Assembly (NCBI GenBank): GCA_029721435.1
Contig: CM056574.1
Span: 29,745,001 to 29,809,000, forward strand
DNA from: Gymnothorax reevesii
Lineage: Eukaryota; Chordata; Actinopteri; Anguilliformes; Muraenidae
Direction of reading: 5' to 3'
Length of the DNA: 64,000 nt
Of the stretch, positions 31,701 through 44,337 are shown in pieces. A program made the position numbers and the translations under genes. Every line of letters begins with the position of its first letter. Position 1 is the first letter of the stretch. The notes beneath the pieces were generated by a model that worked only from the letters and a program-made list of their open reading frames with translations, did not search any database and had not been told where the DNA came from.

Positions 31701-31981
31701 GCAACATTAATCCCAACAAAAAGCTATGAAAGCGTATACAAACATGTCATTTGGAAGCTATTGAGGGAGCTTTGTGTTGATTTTCAAACCATTATGATTC
31801 ATAATCAATGTAAAAATCTCACTTTGCAAGTCATGGTGAGCTTTTCCCCCATAGTTCTGATTGATGAGAATGCATGCTACTTTTTCAGGCATCTATCCTC
31901 TTGGTACATGTATACTTCACGGAAGCAATTCAACATTCGGTAATTAAATTTGGGAGTTTCACAGGGGCTACAGATTCCCTC
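28792..31981. other. No gene seen in 3.2 kb
   Basis: Unassigned sequence. Minor items: a locally C-rich block near 29005-29025, TTTCATTTCATTTCATTTC near 30116-30132, and two copies of a CTTTTAG..GGTCTTCAATTA block at 31039-31065 and 31133-31158. The 90-105-codon frames on - at 30296-30872 show no domain. Confidence 0.4.
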
Positions 31982-31982
31982 A

Positions 31983-32135
31983 TACAGTCAGGTCCATTAA
32001 TATTTCACAAAGCTATTGTGTACCACAGCACAATGGAAACTAAATTTAAAAGTGCCGATCTGCAGTTTTAATTTGAGTGGGTTTACTTCCAAATTGAGTG
32101 AACAGTGCTGGAATTACAGCACTTTTTATCCAGGG
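31983..32135 (+). mobile_element. Remnant of a Tc1/mariner-type MITE
   Basis: The sequence starts ACAGTCAGGTCCATTAATAT and continues with CACCACAATGGA-like, CTGCAGTTTTAATTTGAG and GGTTTACTTCCAAATTGAGT blocks. I recognise it as a degraded copy of a widespread fish repeat beginning CAGTCAGGTCCATAAATATT. Only one end is preserved. Confidence 0.6.
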
Positions 32136-33140
32136 TCCTTCTCCTCTCTAGTAATAGGACAACTGGCTGCATACCTGTTCCACAGCTGTGTGCTACTTGG
32201 CGGCCCTGTGGTTGACCCCAGACATTGAAGGAGGTTGCACAGCTGAGAGGGGGCGAGGAAGTGCGCTCGAGCACCCAGAAACGCTTAGTAAAGTATTTGG
32301 TAGTGACAGTCCTGCTGTCTCCTGTTCTTTCTCTTGCTTGTTAGAAAGAAGATGCCATTCTTGAAAAAATGTTATGCTGGTAATTGATTATACCTGGCCT
32401 GCTCTCTCTTGTCAGAACACTTGGAGAGCTACATTGTGATCACATATTACCAGAACCTTCAGAACAATTAACAAGACACTTGTAAGCTGATAGTAGAACC
32501 ATAAAAATTGGGGTCAGGATTGGATTTAAAGCTTTAGTGTAATGGAGCAGAAAACAGTTGCAGTAATTTAATCACGTGCATAATCTGTGCAAGAAGTAAT
32601 TTAAACAAATTATCATCCTGTGAAAACACATCAGACAGCAAAATAGCCTCATTTCCATCCTGTCCTTCCTTCCTATGCTGACGAGAGCAATACTGTCATC
32701 ATCAAAGCCATCGACACCCTTAGAGAATGGCGCCAAATGCCTGTCTCTAATGTAGCAGAGCAATGTAAGGAGTGTCACGTATTTAATGCTGATTCAGTTA
32801 AAGAGCCTTATATACGGGCTGAGGTTTACCAGAGGGGAGAGAGCATGGAGTGTTGGGATGGGGTTTGGGGGGTAAAGCAGCTCCCAGTGTGGGGTAAGAG
32901 GTGGGGTGCAAGGTTTTTATCTCTATTCCTTTCCCTCCTATCAGACTTAACAAGTTAACTGACAGGAGTAATTTCAGGCTGTAGAGCTGTGAGTCACTAT
33001 GAGGAGGGCGCAGGTGGGTCAATGTTTCTGCCCTGTTTTGACTTCATGATGGGGAATTAAATTTTAATTGCTCACTGAGTGACAGCCAGCTTATGAGGGA
33101 GTATCTGTGCTCAGGTGGGGAAATGCCAGTTCAAAACAGG

Positions 33141-33220
33141 GCTGCCAGTTGGCTCAGTTGGTAAAAAAGGCTGCCTTACTAAGCATTATGGCTGTTGAAA
33201 AAATTCCAGGATCATTATTA
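33141..33220 (+). repeat. Possible tRNA-derived SINE fragment
   Basis: TTGGCTCAGTTGGTAAAAAA resembles the A box of tRNA-derived SINEs. A convincing B box is absent, so the call is tentative. Confidence 0.25.
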
Positions 33221-33707
33221 CCAATGATAGTACATTCTGCAGGCAAACCTGAGTTTTCTTAAGCAACAAAATGCTCTTTCCTCCACACCATCAGTTAGCG
33301 ACAGTATTGTGACAGCTCTGTTAGGTGTCACATGGAGTCAGTTACCCAGCTCTGTGCAGGGGCTGGTTGCCTGTGCTAAGGTTCATGCCCATTCATATTA
33401 GATGAAGACAGTCTGTCGGGCACAGAGGCTGAACTGTCTGAGAACCGTGTCATTATCCACTCAGACCATGGAATTTCATAAGAGCCAAATCAATTAGGCT
33501 AAATCTGGGACTGCATATCTGCTGATTACATTTGTGCTGCACCCTCCTGTCTCTCCTACTTCCTCATATTGTGTTATTTTCCTTTTTACCACAGATGGAA
33601 AAAAAAACACTGAGTTGAGCTTGTGAATTTCACATCTTTACCCTTGGTTTGATTATTTACTGGAGTGCTCCTATGACCTCACTTTTTGAAGTGTTCTCAA
33701 TGTTGTC

Positions 33708-33730
33708 CTCTCTCTCTCTCTCTCTCTCTC
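33708..33730 (+). repeat. (TC)n microsatellite
   Basis: About 11 TC dinucleotides in an otherwise unassigned stretch. Confidence 0.95.
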
Positions 33731-36700
33731 ATTAGTAGTTTTTCAGTTTCTCTGACTGTTTGGACTTTACCAGAGAGACAGTGTTTTTAGGTTTGTTATG
33801 GACCCCATATCCAGGGGAAAACAATAGCATGAGAAACATCTGATGACCAAAGCCATAGGAGGGAAAAAAACTGTCCCAGTAGTGTTACTGTAACACTCCC
33901 TCTGAAACAGAGAAGGGCATTCTCCAATACCTGTCTGAAGCTTGGCAGAGCAAAGCCACCTCTAACTGACAAATGGTCTCAACTTATGACCTCTCTGAAC
34001 CCTTTGATGATCTTTATCTTGGCACAGATAAGCTTTTCATTCATAATAAAGGCATATATATGGTCCACCATTTTGAGAAGTGGAGGCCAGGGCACACCAA
34101 GCTTTGAATAACTATCAGCTCACAGACAGACACCAAGAGAGACAGTGAGTCAGAGAGACTTTCAGATGTGCTGTGTCATATTGTGCTGTGTTGAACAATT
34201 GTGAAAATTGTGAAGGGTGGTTCACTTTATGAGTGCCCTCCATCCCACTGCTCAACAGATTTCCATTTGAACCTGAATTTGAGAGAAAATGCAATAAATT
34301 CATTAATATGAGATAAATTAAACAAGCAGATTTGATGCAGGTGGTCTTTTAGTAAACAATGTGTCCACCAAGCTGGTCAATGGACCTCATCTTGTTCTTT
34401 AATCCCAGGCAGGCTAATAGGAGGCACCCTGGAGCAGGAGCCTAAACTGAGGAGGAGAATTATTACCAATAACTTTTTTTGAAAGGCAATAAAGCAGGAA
34501 CCAGTGTTGACTGCTATGTTCTAATTACTCTCTGGGGATCTGATCACTAAGGCATTCGTGTCCTTGTTCACCCATTTTCTCAGGGGATCACCTCCCCTAA
34601 ACTCTCCATTTCCTTCAAGGTAAACCAGTCACCTGTCCTGATTTATTCCTGCTCAGCACACTTTTCTAACTGAATAAACACCCAGCACACATTTCCAGAG
34701 TTACACCTGACTCTGGTGTCCTACCCAGTTTGTATGAGTAGACAATAATCATCCTTGACAATGACTCGTACTTGCCCATAGATCAGAATCCCTTCTTTTA
34801 TTCAATTCCAGTGTTGTAGCAGAGAGAGACCACATGATTGAATGTGCTCACCCCCTGATCACTACAAACTGATCACTCTGTTTCCCCCCTTGACCTTCAT
34901 TCAATGTCTTGCATCACCTTAGCTTGTATGGGCATGGTAGCAATAGCTGTGTTCAGAACTTTGACAGGATATTACTAGAGAAGTAATGATACCCTGCTGT
35001 GTAAATTTGCCTAACATGCGCACGGAACTTTCCAGAATCCCCAGACATAATCCCACCAGTGAGGCTCATTCACACAGTCACACACTGTGCAGGGGCAGAA
35101 GGGTGCACACAGCAATAAGGAGAGGAAGAACATTTAACGAGGAGAAACTATGTTTACTGTGATGCAGGCCATAGCACAATATTTGAAACATACTTGTCCA
35201 TATCTGTCACTATACATCCATGTCTCCAACAAATTTAGATTTCTGGTGCTAATTTAGGCAAACTAGTTTGCCTAAATGAGATCACATGCTCTGAATAACA
35301 AAATTTACAGTCTATTCAGAAAGTAAACCCTAAGCTTACCCACTATAAATACCACAGGAAGTACATATGCAGTCAAGTGGTATTTCGAGATGTTAAAGAA
35401 AATGTCATAAATCCAATCAGAACTCAATTTGGCTCAAAAGATGCTTAACAAGCATAATATATTGCGTTTTATTGATTTTGTCATTGCTGTCATTTTCCCA
35501 GTGTTTCACATTAAACTTACGGCACCTAGCTGGGGCTGCCAAAGATGGGGCGACATTTAGGCTCTGTTCATCTACAGAAATTTCAATATGCATGAACACC
35601 CTCATGACAGTCAGAAATGACTCATGAAAGGACTATATTTATGCAAATATACAGCCAAACTGTGTCTTTTAATGCAGGGAGGAAATTACAATATTAGAGG
35701 TGCGTGCTTTTCAACAGGCTATCGCAGGGTTAATGTAGGAGCAGTTTACCGTTATTATGACCATTAAAATGGGGAATTGAAGCAAAGCTGTAATGAATTA
35801 CTTGGTTTTTTATGATGACCGAATTATTTGACATTTAGTGCTTTCCTCCTGCAAAGACCCAACAATGACTTAGGTATAATATTTCATCTCGGAGACAAAG
35901 GCTGGTACAGCCTCTATGGGAACACAAGGCAGAGAAAAAGGCTGCTACACTACATGGCTAAAGGTCACTAGCACATCCAAAACCTCATTCTAAAATCATG
36001 GGGATTTATCTGGAGTTTGCAGCTGTTCCAACATCCACTCTTCTGGGATCTCTTTCAACCAGATGTCAGAACATCATTGCAGGGATTTGCTCTCATTGGA
36101 GTTGGAAAAGATGGTAGTGAAGTCGAGCAGTGATTCAGGACAATAAGGCCAGACTGAAAGTCTGCTTTCCAGTTGATCCCAGTGGCATTTTATTGGGGTT
36201 GAGGTCTGGGCTCTGTGGAGGCCAGTAAAGTTCTTTGACACAGATTATAAAAAAGGCTGCATGAAATTTGCTCTGCACTCGGGGAACTGTCAAGCTGAAC
36301 AGGAATAGGTTTTCAACAAACTATTAGAGATGCAGAACCATCGTACAATGTCATTCTATCCTATTGCACTATTATGCCTGGCTCTGCCCTCAAAAACAGC
36401 CCCAGATCATGCTATATTCACATACCTCTTGCCATGATCAAAGCACAGATTCACAGGCTAAAAAATACAGCAGCGATTCAGGCAATTAAAAATTATACAG
36501 GAACAACTTTGAATGATTTTGCCTGATATAACCTCGACAAAAACAACACTGTGATCCAGAGACAGCAATTTATGTTTAACGCACCTTGATGCAAAAAGTC
36601 ATTAGCACTTTCGAATTCCACAACCGAGCTGCAATGTGATGGTACACGCAACGCATATTTCTTATTTAACATCTGTGAGAGTTTTATTTGCTGCTGAAAC

Positions 36701-36764
36701 TTGCTGTCATCGAAGATGCTTGATGCAGAGGCCCGTAAGAGATTCTTCCCAGAGTACAGCCAAT

Positions 36765-36838
36765 GCGCTCTAATTTCTTGGCGCAGCGCAGGGTGCGCCC
36801 CATTCGCCGCACCTGCGCCAGGTCAACGAATTTAGAGC
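36765..36838. repeat. GC-rich imperfect palindrome, 74 bp
   Basis: The outer arms 36765-36785 (GCGCTCTAATTTCTTGGCGCA) and 36814-36838 (reverse complement GCTCTAAATTCGTTGACC, then TGGCGCA) pair with a small bulge. An inner GGTGCG/CGCACC pair (36792-36797, 36808-36813) continues the stem. It is strikingly GC-rich against A/T-rich surroundings. It may be a MITE core. Confidence 0.7.
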
Positions 36839-38525
36839 CCAAAGAGTACATCTGCTTGCTGTGGCCTACCCAGCTTATTAGTGACTACCTCTGAGAGGTC
36901 TGGAAATACAGACCTCAATTTTTAAATATATGATAAAAAACTGTAAGCACAGTAGATATTTCTCCAGGGTGAAAGTCTAAGAATAACAAAGGCTCATAGA
37001 ATTAACCGCATCAATTTAAATGAAGTAAAAACAAGAAAAAAATATATCATGCTGTAAAGCTAGTAAAGATTATTCTGAAGTGTAATAATATTGTAATATT
37101 TTGAAAATAAGGTTCAAACTGGTGATAACTGGGCAAAGAGGTCTGAGATTATTTGCTGTTGTAACAAGATTGAATTGCAGGGTCTGAATCTCTTGGGCTG
37201 TATTGCACTGTAAAATTCTTATGAATCACAGACGATAACAGCAGCAGTGTTGCACTGTTGTATCATAACGCACGCACTTGTGCACTTGTGTATAGAGTAT
37301 TCTTTCAAACACACAAGCACACAGTATGTAGTCTCATTCTCTCACATAGACAACAAAGTTACAAGTGTTTTCTGGGCGCGTACTTTGTAGCAGCTGCTTT
37401 GTAATTGTATCCCCGGACGACAAGTCAGGGATACTATGAATCAGCGATCACCATGCCACGTCCACCACTGTCACGTCTGTAGTGATGAACTTTTGAGCGC
37501 TCTTCAGGCTACTAATTTCACCCGATTCGTTTCATATTTGCCGTGGGCTATAGTGTGGGTCGTGTGTGTGGTTCAGGTCACAAAGCCCATCAAGCTTGAT
37601 AATGATAGCATTAGGAGGTCCGGAGATGCAAATCGACCGGGCGGCGAACAACTGTCTAGTTACTTCTGTAATGGAGTAATGCAAACATTAATGTACTGGC
37701 AGGATTACGAGCACATTGACCACCATAAAATGGCCAAAACAGGGCCGCGGTGAGAACAGGTGTATCAGGGCAGAAATGTTCTTTTCTGAAGAAATTTGTC
37801 ACAGCTTTCAGGAAACTGCTGCATAGCATAATCAAACTACAGGAGAAGACTTATAATTTGCCTGGTGATGTATTGATCTCAGTTTTTGTATTTGTGTTTC
37901 AGTATGTGAGTGCACCTCTGCCTGCTTGCAAGACATCTCATCAGCATATTTTTTTTTGCTCAGGTAGATTATGGGACAGATTTTTTTTACATCTGCATGA
38001 ATAAGACTTTAACCTCTTTCTTAGAAACCAAATACCTGTAGTGCGTTTCATGAAAGATCAATTTTATTTCAGTGTGACTGAACTATGCCTTCCTTTCAGA
38101 GCAAGCAGGCCAAAGAATAAAAGTAATGTGGGGGGTAAAGTGAGGGAGAGTGTTAGGAAGGGATGAAGGATGGAAGAGCAGAGGGTAAAAAAGAGAAACA
38201 GAGAGAAGGAGTGAAGAAGAAATGTAATTGAAAACGGAGTCCTAGATGTCTCCATAACAGTCAATTTGCCTATCGGCGGGGTTTGGTACCACGCTTTGCT
38301 GACTGATGGCTTTCTCACGTTTGACACCCTCGAACCTGTGGCTTCCTAGAACCACTCCAGCTGAACCCTGTTTTGGAAAATAAATGAATAATTAATTAAC
38401 TAATTAAAACAGATACCGTTCAATTTGTCAGCTTTGGGAGAAAATGAAGCAAAATTTTGGCATCTTAACCGGTGTTTTTTTTTCTTACCATTTAAAAATG
38501 CCCCTTGTCATCCACATTATCTCGA
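36839..38525. other. No gene seen
   Basis: An open frame of 105 codons at 37436-37753 (+) has a His/Cys-containing N-terminus and a hydrophobic run (about residues 33-48) but no family I recognise. It is probably chance. Confidence 0.35.
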
Positions 38526-38531
38526 GCCTAA

Positions 38532-38614
38532 CCAATGGGAGCCTGAATTGACGTCCTGAAATACCGCCCTTACACCGACCTACATCGGTTAGCAACTCAA
38601 ATAACCTATATAAG
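38532..38614 (+). promoter_or_regulatory. Promoter-like cluster: CCAAT, CRE-like TGACGTC, TATATAAG
   Basis: CCAAT at 38532-38536, TGACGTC at 38549-38555 and TATATAAG at 38607-38614 lie in order and at spacing usual for an RNA polymerase II promoter; transcription would start near 38640. The first downstream ATG (38676) opens only 14 codons. The transcript could be non-coding, spliced, or transposon-derived. Confidence 0.4.
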
Positions 38615-39074
38615 AAACAGTATCAGCCACCTAGAAAGTTTTGTCAGCTCACCCAGCATCCAGTCTATCTGGACCATGACTCATGAAAGAGGCTGGCCAC
38701 TAAGGTACCGGGAGTTTTGAGTCCCCTCTTACCATCAGTAAACCAAACTTGGCTTGTGGCTGTCTTGGTCCAGATGAGAACGATTTTTTGCGTGTTATTT
38801 TTGGATTTTTCTGATTGAACAGCACACCGAGTACAGTGAGCTGTTTGCTCCAGTAATTTCTAAAAAAACAGAATCTTCCTGCCGCACCATTACAGATTGC
38901 ATCTGTATACGAGCAACTGTGAACCCTAGATTCCACCTGGAGCGTATTTGGCGTTACTGCTGCGACATGCCTGCCGGAGTTGATCGCGCCCATTCTAGAA
39001 AATGGTTGTGATTCCACAAGCTGTGCCACGGCACGTCTCGGCAGTGTCCTAGAAGCGGCTCTCCGCGCTGCTCG

Positions 39075-39099
39075 CAGAAATAGACAGAGTCTATTTCTG
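39075..39099. repeat. Short perfect hairpin (11-bp stem, 3-nt loop)
   Basis: CAGAAATAGAC, AGA, GTCTATTTCTG. It lies in a somewhat CG-rich block (38940-39160) that also keeps a long chance frame on -. Confidence 0.8.
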
Positions 39100-39199
39100 G
39101 CACTGGCAGGCTGCAGTCGCGCTGATCTGAATATAACAGGGATACGTTTCCCATAGTTCGACAATTTACAGTGATTGGATCCAACTACGTTAGTATTTG

Positions 39200-41365
39200 T
39201 GCTAATGGGAATCGTACACCTGATCGTGCCCGACAGGAAGTAACTATGAAGGAGAATACGTTTTAACTAAAAGAAACTAGCCACAAATCTTTGATATAAA
39301 ATTTGTTTATAACATACTTTTCAATTACTTTTTTATTGAGTTTTTCAGCTCAATAATGATTTATGCAATAACTTTGCTCGTAATTACATCGTACAGGTAT
39401 ATAACTACTCTTCAAAAACCATAATACAATCAAATGAGGTTTAAAACATAAGCACATAAATAAAAATAAATAATTATAATAAATGAGGAAAAGAAAATAA
39501 ATCAATAAAAAATACAAATATTTCAATATAAAAATTAAATGAAAAATAAAAATTCTAATAGTAAAAAAAAATAGTCGAAAGGAAAATATACTCTTCCAAA
39601 AAACAAACTATACAAATATTGAATTATTGATTACACTTTCTTTTCAATATGTTTTCCACATTAGTCAAAATATTTCATGTATAATAAATTTATGCTAAAA
39701 ACAATGTATAGTCTCTTTTTTGGAAGAGTAAAAATAAATAAGAACAAGAAGATTGATATTTATTGGTCAACTAGTTGAGACAATACATGCATACACAAGC
39801 GCCTCTCGGACTATACATGAAACTTAGATTTTTTTAATAGATCCTCTTAGTGTATGCCTGATCTTTTCTAATTTTATGCAGTTTCAAACAGCTGAAATCC
39901 AAACAGCATGGGAGGGGGCACAGATGACGTCCATTTAAGCAAAATTAATCGTTTACTTTTCAGTTACTTAAGGGTGAATTTGTTATTACTATGACACAGG
40001 CATCATTTTTTAAAATCTATGGCGTTCATGGCTGGACTGTTGTAAGGTGCAGCGCATCAAATTCAGAAATAACATTAAATGTTATTAAAGCAGAAAAAAC
40101 AACAGAGAGCATTTAAGTTTGTTGCACAAATATCATGGTAAAAATTACGAAATAAGCGAAATCTGAGCAGGTCGATTGTATCAGCTGGCAAGACGCTGTG
40201 CTGACGTTACGTGGTCAGTGGAACATGAGGTCACCTGCAAGACGGAGCAGATATTCGCTCAGTGGAATCTAGGGGTGGGTCAGTAAGTCCATGCTGTTTC
40301 CTGACATCAATTTTGGGTCAAAACATCTTTGACCAAGGATGTGGTTTAAAGATAACCATCAGGATACATTTTATTTCTAAATGCATGAGCAACTGCTGCC
40401 CGTCAGGATTTAAAGGCAATACTCTCTCTGTAGCAATCAGCTGGCTGAGCAGAAACTGTTATTTAAGTTGTACGCAGTCAACTTAATGCGGGTCTGAACA
40501 CTCCTTTCTAGATTTGTACAAAAAAAAATCTGCATAGTCATCCACTTTCACACTTTTAATCTGCAGTGTTTTTGTAAAATTTCTTCCATTGACGCAAAGT
40601 AAATCTCATTGGGTTTATCAGCATTGACAGTGTGCAGGATCGATTGTTCGAAACACTCAGCTGTTAAGGCTGAGGAAATCAGCCAAAGCAGTGGCCTGTT
40701 ATAATTGCCCAAAGGATAAAATCATGGGAGTGCTAAACGCATATTGTCAGCTCCTGCTTTTCATGGGGAGTGCAATAAAATTGAAAACCCCAACATTTAC
40801 CGTGGCTTCTGGGTCCAGCACCAACGAGAATGACTGCTTCAACCTCAGTGAGATGGGAACCACAGAGCAGACTGCGGCTGTCTTTTCACAAAGACACCTT
40901 GGCTAACTGGCACTGAGTGCATCCTGTCAGCCAGCTGGGGTCCGTTTTCTGGCTCGTCGCAAGCAAATCAGTGTTTCCCTTCATTAAACTTGCTTGAGTA
41001 CATCAACACCTGATGTTACTATCCTACCACATGTCTATGCTTCTCTCTTTTCATATATTTCATTAAGTAAAATGCTCAGGTATTTTCTGCGCAAAAGAAG
41101 TGAACATCCGGGGAAAAAAAAAAAAACTCAATTTGCAAAAATAAATAAAAAAAATAAATAATTGCCTTCTGGAGATTGTTATATTGCACATAAAAACGGC
41201 ATGAGTGTACTTACAATTTGCCTAGTGACGTGTTTATCTCACTGAGCAGCTTTGTGCTCACATGTATGTGTGCCTTGTGGCTCCCCACATACAGCTGCAG
41301 GACGACGTGGCCAGAAACAACAGGTAGAGGGGTTCAGCACCAAGGCCAGCGCTCAAGCCAGGCAA
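39200..41365. other. A/T-rich, no gene seen
   Basis: 39320-39760 is extremely A/T-rich with many AAATAAA-like words, typical of degenerate low-complexity DNA. The remainder to 41365 is unassigned. Confidence 0.45.
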
Positions 41366-41435
41366 CAGGACAGGACTTCAGGACCCAGGACAGGACTCCA
41401 GGCACCAGGACAGGACTTCAGGACCCAGGACAGCG
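41366..41435 (+). repeat. Minisatellite, 20-bp unit, 3.5 copies
   Basis: The unit CAGGACAGGACTTCAGGACC begins at 41366, 41386, 41406 and (partial) 41426; the second copy has changes. Since 20 is not a multiple of three, the repeat is read in different frames in successive copies, which argues against coding use. Overlapping ORFs at 41218-41508 reflect the repeat. Confidence 0.9.
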
Positions 41436-41499
41436 CTGCATTCCTGTGCAGACAAGAGTGCAATTATTCACCCGTGGGGCACTGGTAAATCAGGGGCAG

Positions 41500-41897
41500 A
41501 GAATTTAAGGCGCGGCTCAGAGCACAGAGAGAGAGTTGTGAAGCAGACGTGGGAACTGCATTAATGTGGCGACCTGCATTTAATGTGGTTTTCCTTACGT
41601 ACAGAAGCTTGCTGGCGGGAGCCGGGGCTGGAGCTGGGAAGGAGAGACTGGGTGGAGCTGCTGAGAGCCAGGACTGGAGGAAGGAGGGATCTGGAAAGAA
41701 ATCCTTTCAAAGGACAGCTTCTGTTTGTTTTCCCACCTGAGTTAAATGCGACCGCCATAATTTACGTTACCCCGTTTCCCCCCTTCCCCTTTCTGGATGG
41801 TGAAGGGCCACCTGAAGAACCACCAAGTAAAAAATAAAGTCCAAAGTTTTTGTTGAAATGTCCTGTTCCGTGTTCCCTGCCTAACCAGCCTACACCA
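41500..41897 (+). repeat. Possible solo LTR (3' part)
   Basis: An AATAAA (about 41833) is followed by a GT/T-rich tract and the sequence ends in CTACACCACA, as an R-U5 region would. The upstream part is purine-rich. No matching TG start or target duplication was found, so this is tentative. Confidence 0.25.
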
Positions 41898-43052
41898 CAG
41901 CCACTCCCCGGGCCCAGACCTCAGACGGTCCACTTGCTTCATGCGACAGACATGAATCTCCCAGGCAGACCCGTAGGCACATACTTTGTACATAGACACG
42001 CAGACAAGCACTCTTAGGAATTGACGGGCAGAAAATTGTGTTCTCATGCACAGTCAAAAGCCCTACCCCAGTGCCATAAACAGAATTCAGCTCACTCAAT
42101 AATAAAATGCAAATGAGCCGACAATGAGACGACAGGCATCCCTGCAGAGCTGAGGCCTTTCAAAGCGCGAGCTGCTTAATTGTCATGTCATCTTTAGATC
42201 AGGCAGAGTGCTGTGACCCAGGGGCCGATGTGCAAGTTTGCTGAGTGCGCTTGATGTAATACTGTATTGTAATTGTAAGTAAACCTCTGGCAATGAGTGG
42301 CAGAAAGAGCACTGGGGACTGCCCGTAACAGCATGTTTACCGGAGAAAACTTCTGTTAATGTTTAAAAAAAAATCAAAAACTTGAGAACATTGTGTGAGG
42401 GCCTTTTTTGCCGTAAAGAGTTCTCTTCAATTGTCAGACCATGAAATGTGCAAAAAACGCAGCGATCAGTAAAATATTCAGTTTATGCCTTTTTTTTATT
42501 TTGCATACTGTTGGAAGATTTTTGAAGTTAACTACTCAGTCCTACAAAACACTTATGATTATTATTATTGATTAAGATGATTGTTTTGAAAACTGCAACT
42601 GGTTTACATACGAAATTGACTCAGGATAGGAAAGTTGTGCTTGAAAATGATAGAAAGCAGCTCAGCAAGATCACTAATGTACAAAAATGCTTGATTTCTC
42701 TGTGAAGTAAAGCTTGCTGCACCCATTATACAATGCTTTTTAGCGAGTGCAAAGCTTGGAGAGTATGAACTAAGTACAGGAAGAGTGCAGTCCTAACCCA
42801 GGTCTACATGACACCTGTTTGTTCAGGTCATTTAGCCCAAACTAGCCATTTTCATTGAACCCTGTTGTAATATCTTGAGTCAAGTGCGTAAGTTACCATG
42901 AGTTCCAAGCAGTATATGTCATAAGGCAGAGGTGCTGGATTTTTGTGATTGTGTTTGCAGTGTTTATGCATGCTTTTGTGCTTATTTATGCATGATTTCA
43001 TTTCTTTAATTTAGTTTTCGTGCCCTGGGTTTTGTGTTGGCTTTCATGTGCA
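41898..43052. other. No gene seen
   Basis: Unassigned DNA with an A-run near 42366-42373 and a T-run near 42490-42497. Confidence 0.4.
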
Positions 43053-43935
43053 TGAAGATTGTTACGCACCTCTAGGCTTTATTGGACTTAACGATGGATA
43101 ACCTGCACGTGTCGTGGGTCTGGACAGTGTAATTAGCCACTGTGGGGAGGAGAGGACTCCCACGGCCAATCCGCGCTGGGAGGAGGGCATAACTGCGGAA
43201 GATCCGGAACAAAGAGGGTCACAGGAGAGGAAGATGGGGTGTGCATGGCAGCAGCGGAGTACACGTGCATATAGCACATTGACAGAGACGGACCGCAAAG
43301 CAGCGTGGTGGTGACGGAGCTGCGACAACTAGCCGAGATCAGACGAGGGAGCTTATCAGACGGTGCAATTTAGCTGCAAGACTGACCGACAACGCTAATT
43401 TACTCCGGCCTGGGTCGCTAGTACTTGCGACCCGGGAAAACCGTGAGTACTTTTATCAATTCATTGGTGGCTTGTATGTGTCCAGAGGATTAAAGCCACT
43501 CGCGCTTGTAATTGCGAACCGATACTTGCGAGTTGTCCTTTGTGTTTGTAGAGTGCGCCCAGGCAAAACCAGTGCTGAGAAGGAGTTAACCCAGTGGATT
43601 GTGGTGTAGCGTCAGGACTCCGGAAAGCTGGGTGGACTGTGCTGATTCGCAAAAGATTGTTATAGACTTTTAGGACCTTGGGCGACTGTGAGTTGGGTTT
43701 ATGGCAAATTTCTTGTGTGATTAAATCACTTTTTTTTACTGTCATTTGCTGTCTCGGTGGTTATTTTAAAACTCTGCTCTACTTGATTTTAAGAACCTGT
43801 TTCTGAGTCCCTGGCGTTCGCCTAGGGGGCGTTGCTGTGCTTTTTTAAAATAAAAGCATTTTGAAGTTTTTGGTTTTATTGGCTTTAGTTTTCAGTAATT
43901 TTGGCCTCACGGCCACGGGTTCTTATATATATCCA
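43053..43935 (+). repeat. Possible LTR-like repeat
   Basis: The block starts TGTTACGCACC (43060) and is more GC-rich than its surroundings up to about 43700. It ends in an A/T-rich part with AATAAAAG near 43848, a plausible LTR poly-A signal. No internal coding sequence or matching second LTR is present, so a solo LTR is the best guess; the 3' boundary is unclear. Confidence 0.3.
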
Positions 43936-44329
43936 GGAAAAAAATGCCCAGAGTGCCTACAGTTTTAGGCCAAGCCAGTTTTAAATGAAGCTTAATGCGC
44001 TGGAGAAGCTGAAAATGAAAAAAAAATATTGAAAAGAGAGATGGTGAATGAGAAAAAAAATCCCAAGGACTATGGAGACCAATCTCAGTGGAGTCCTTTT
44101 TATTTTGTGAAGAAATTTATTGACATCACCTCTCACGTTAGTTTTCTCATGTTCTTTCCCATCACAAAATCCACTGTTTCTCTTGAACAATGGAGCCAAC
44201 TTAAGGGACCTGAGGAACTTTTTTACGCCCAACCATGAACTCTGGTCCAGAACCTCTGTATGGGGAGCATTTTCTACAAAGCATGTACAAGATACTAATC
44301 TTTGCTATTTTTTTCCAACTGTCTTGTTT
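43936..44329. other. Unassigned spacer
   Basis: No gene seen; overlapping short frames on both strands at 43981-44368 lack domains. Confidence 0.4.
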
Positions 44330-44337
44330 AATTTCTT

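Larger units (their letters stand above)
32136..36764. other. No gene seen in 4.6 kb
   Basis: Mixed unassigned DNA. A tRNA-like piece lies at about 33141-33220 and a (TC)n run at 33708-33730. Some segments are of moderate complexity and could be conserved non-coding DNA, but that needs comparison with other genomes. No open frame above 80 codons has recognisable content. Confidence 0.4.

Noticed and set aside
33141..33220. Possible tRNA gene
   Set aside because: Only an A-box-like sequence is present. There is no acceptor stem, anticodon arm or B box, so at most it is a SINE fragment.
37436..37753. 105-codon ORF on +
   Set aside because: No family resemblance, no promoter or splice context, and a length expected by chance in this much DNA.
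38700..39164. 154-codon ORF on - next to the promoter-like cluster
   Set aside because: No recognisable domain, Arg/Ser-rich chance composition, and wrong strand relative to the promoter-like elements. The moderately GC-rich block reduces stop density.
41366..41435. CRISPR-like or coding tandem repeat
   Set aside because: The 20-bp units are directly adjacent without spacers and the host is a vertebrate. The period is not a multiple of three.
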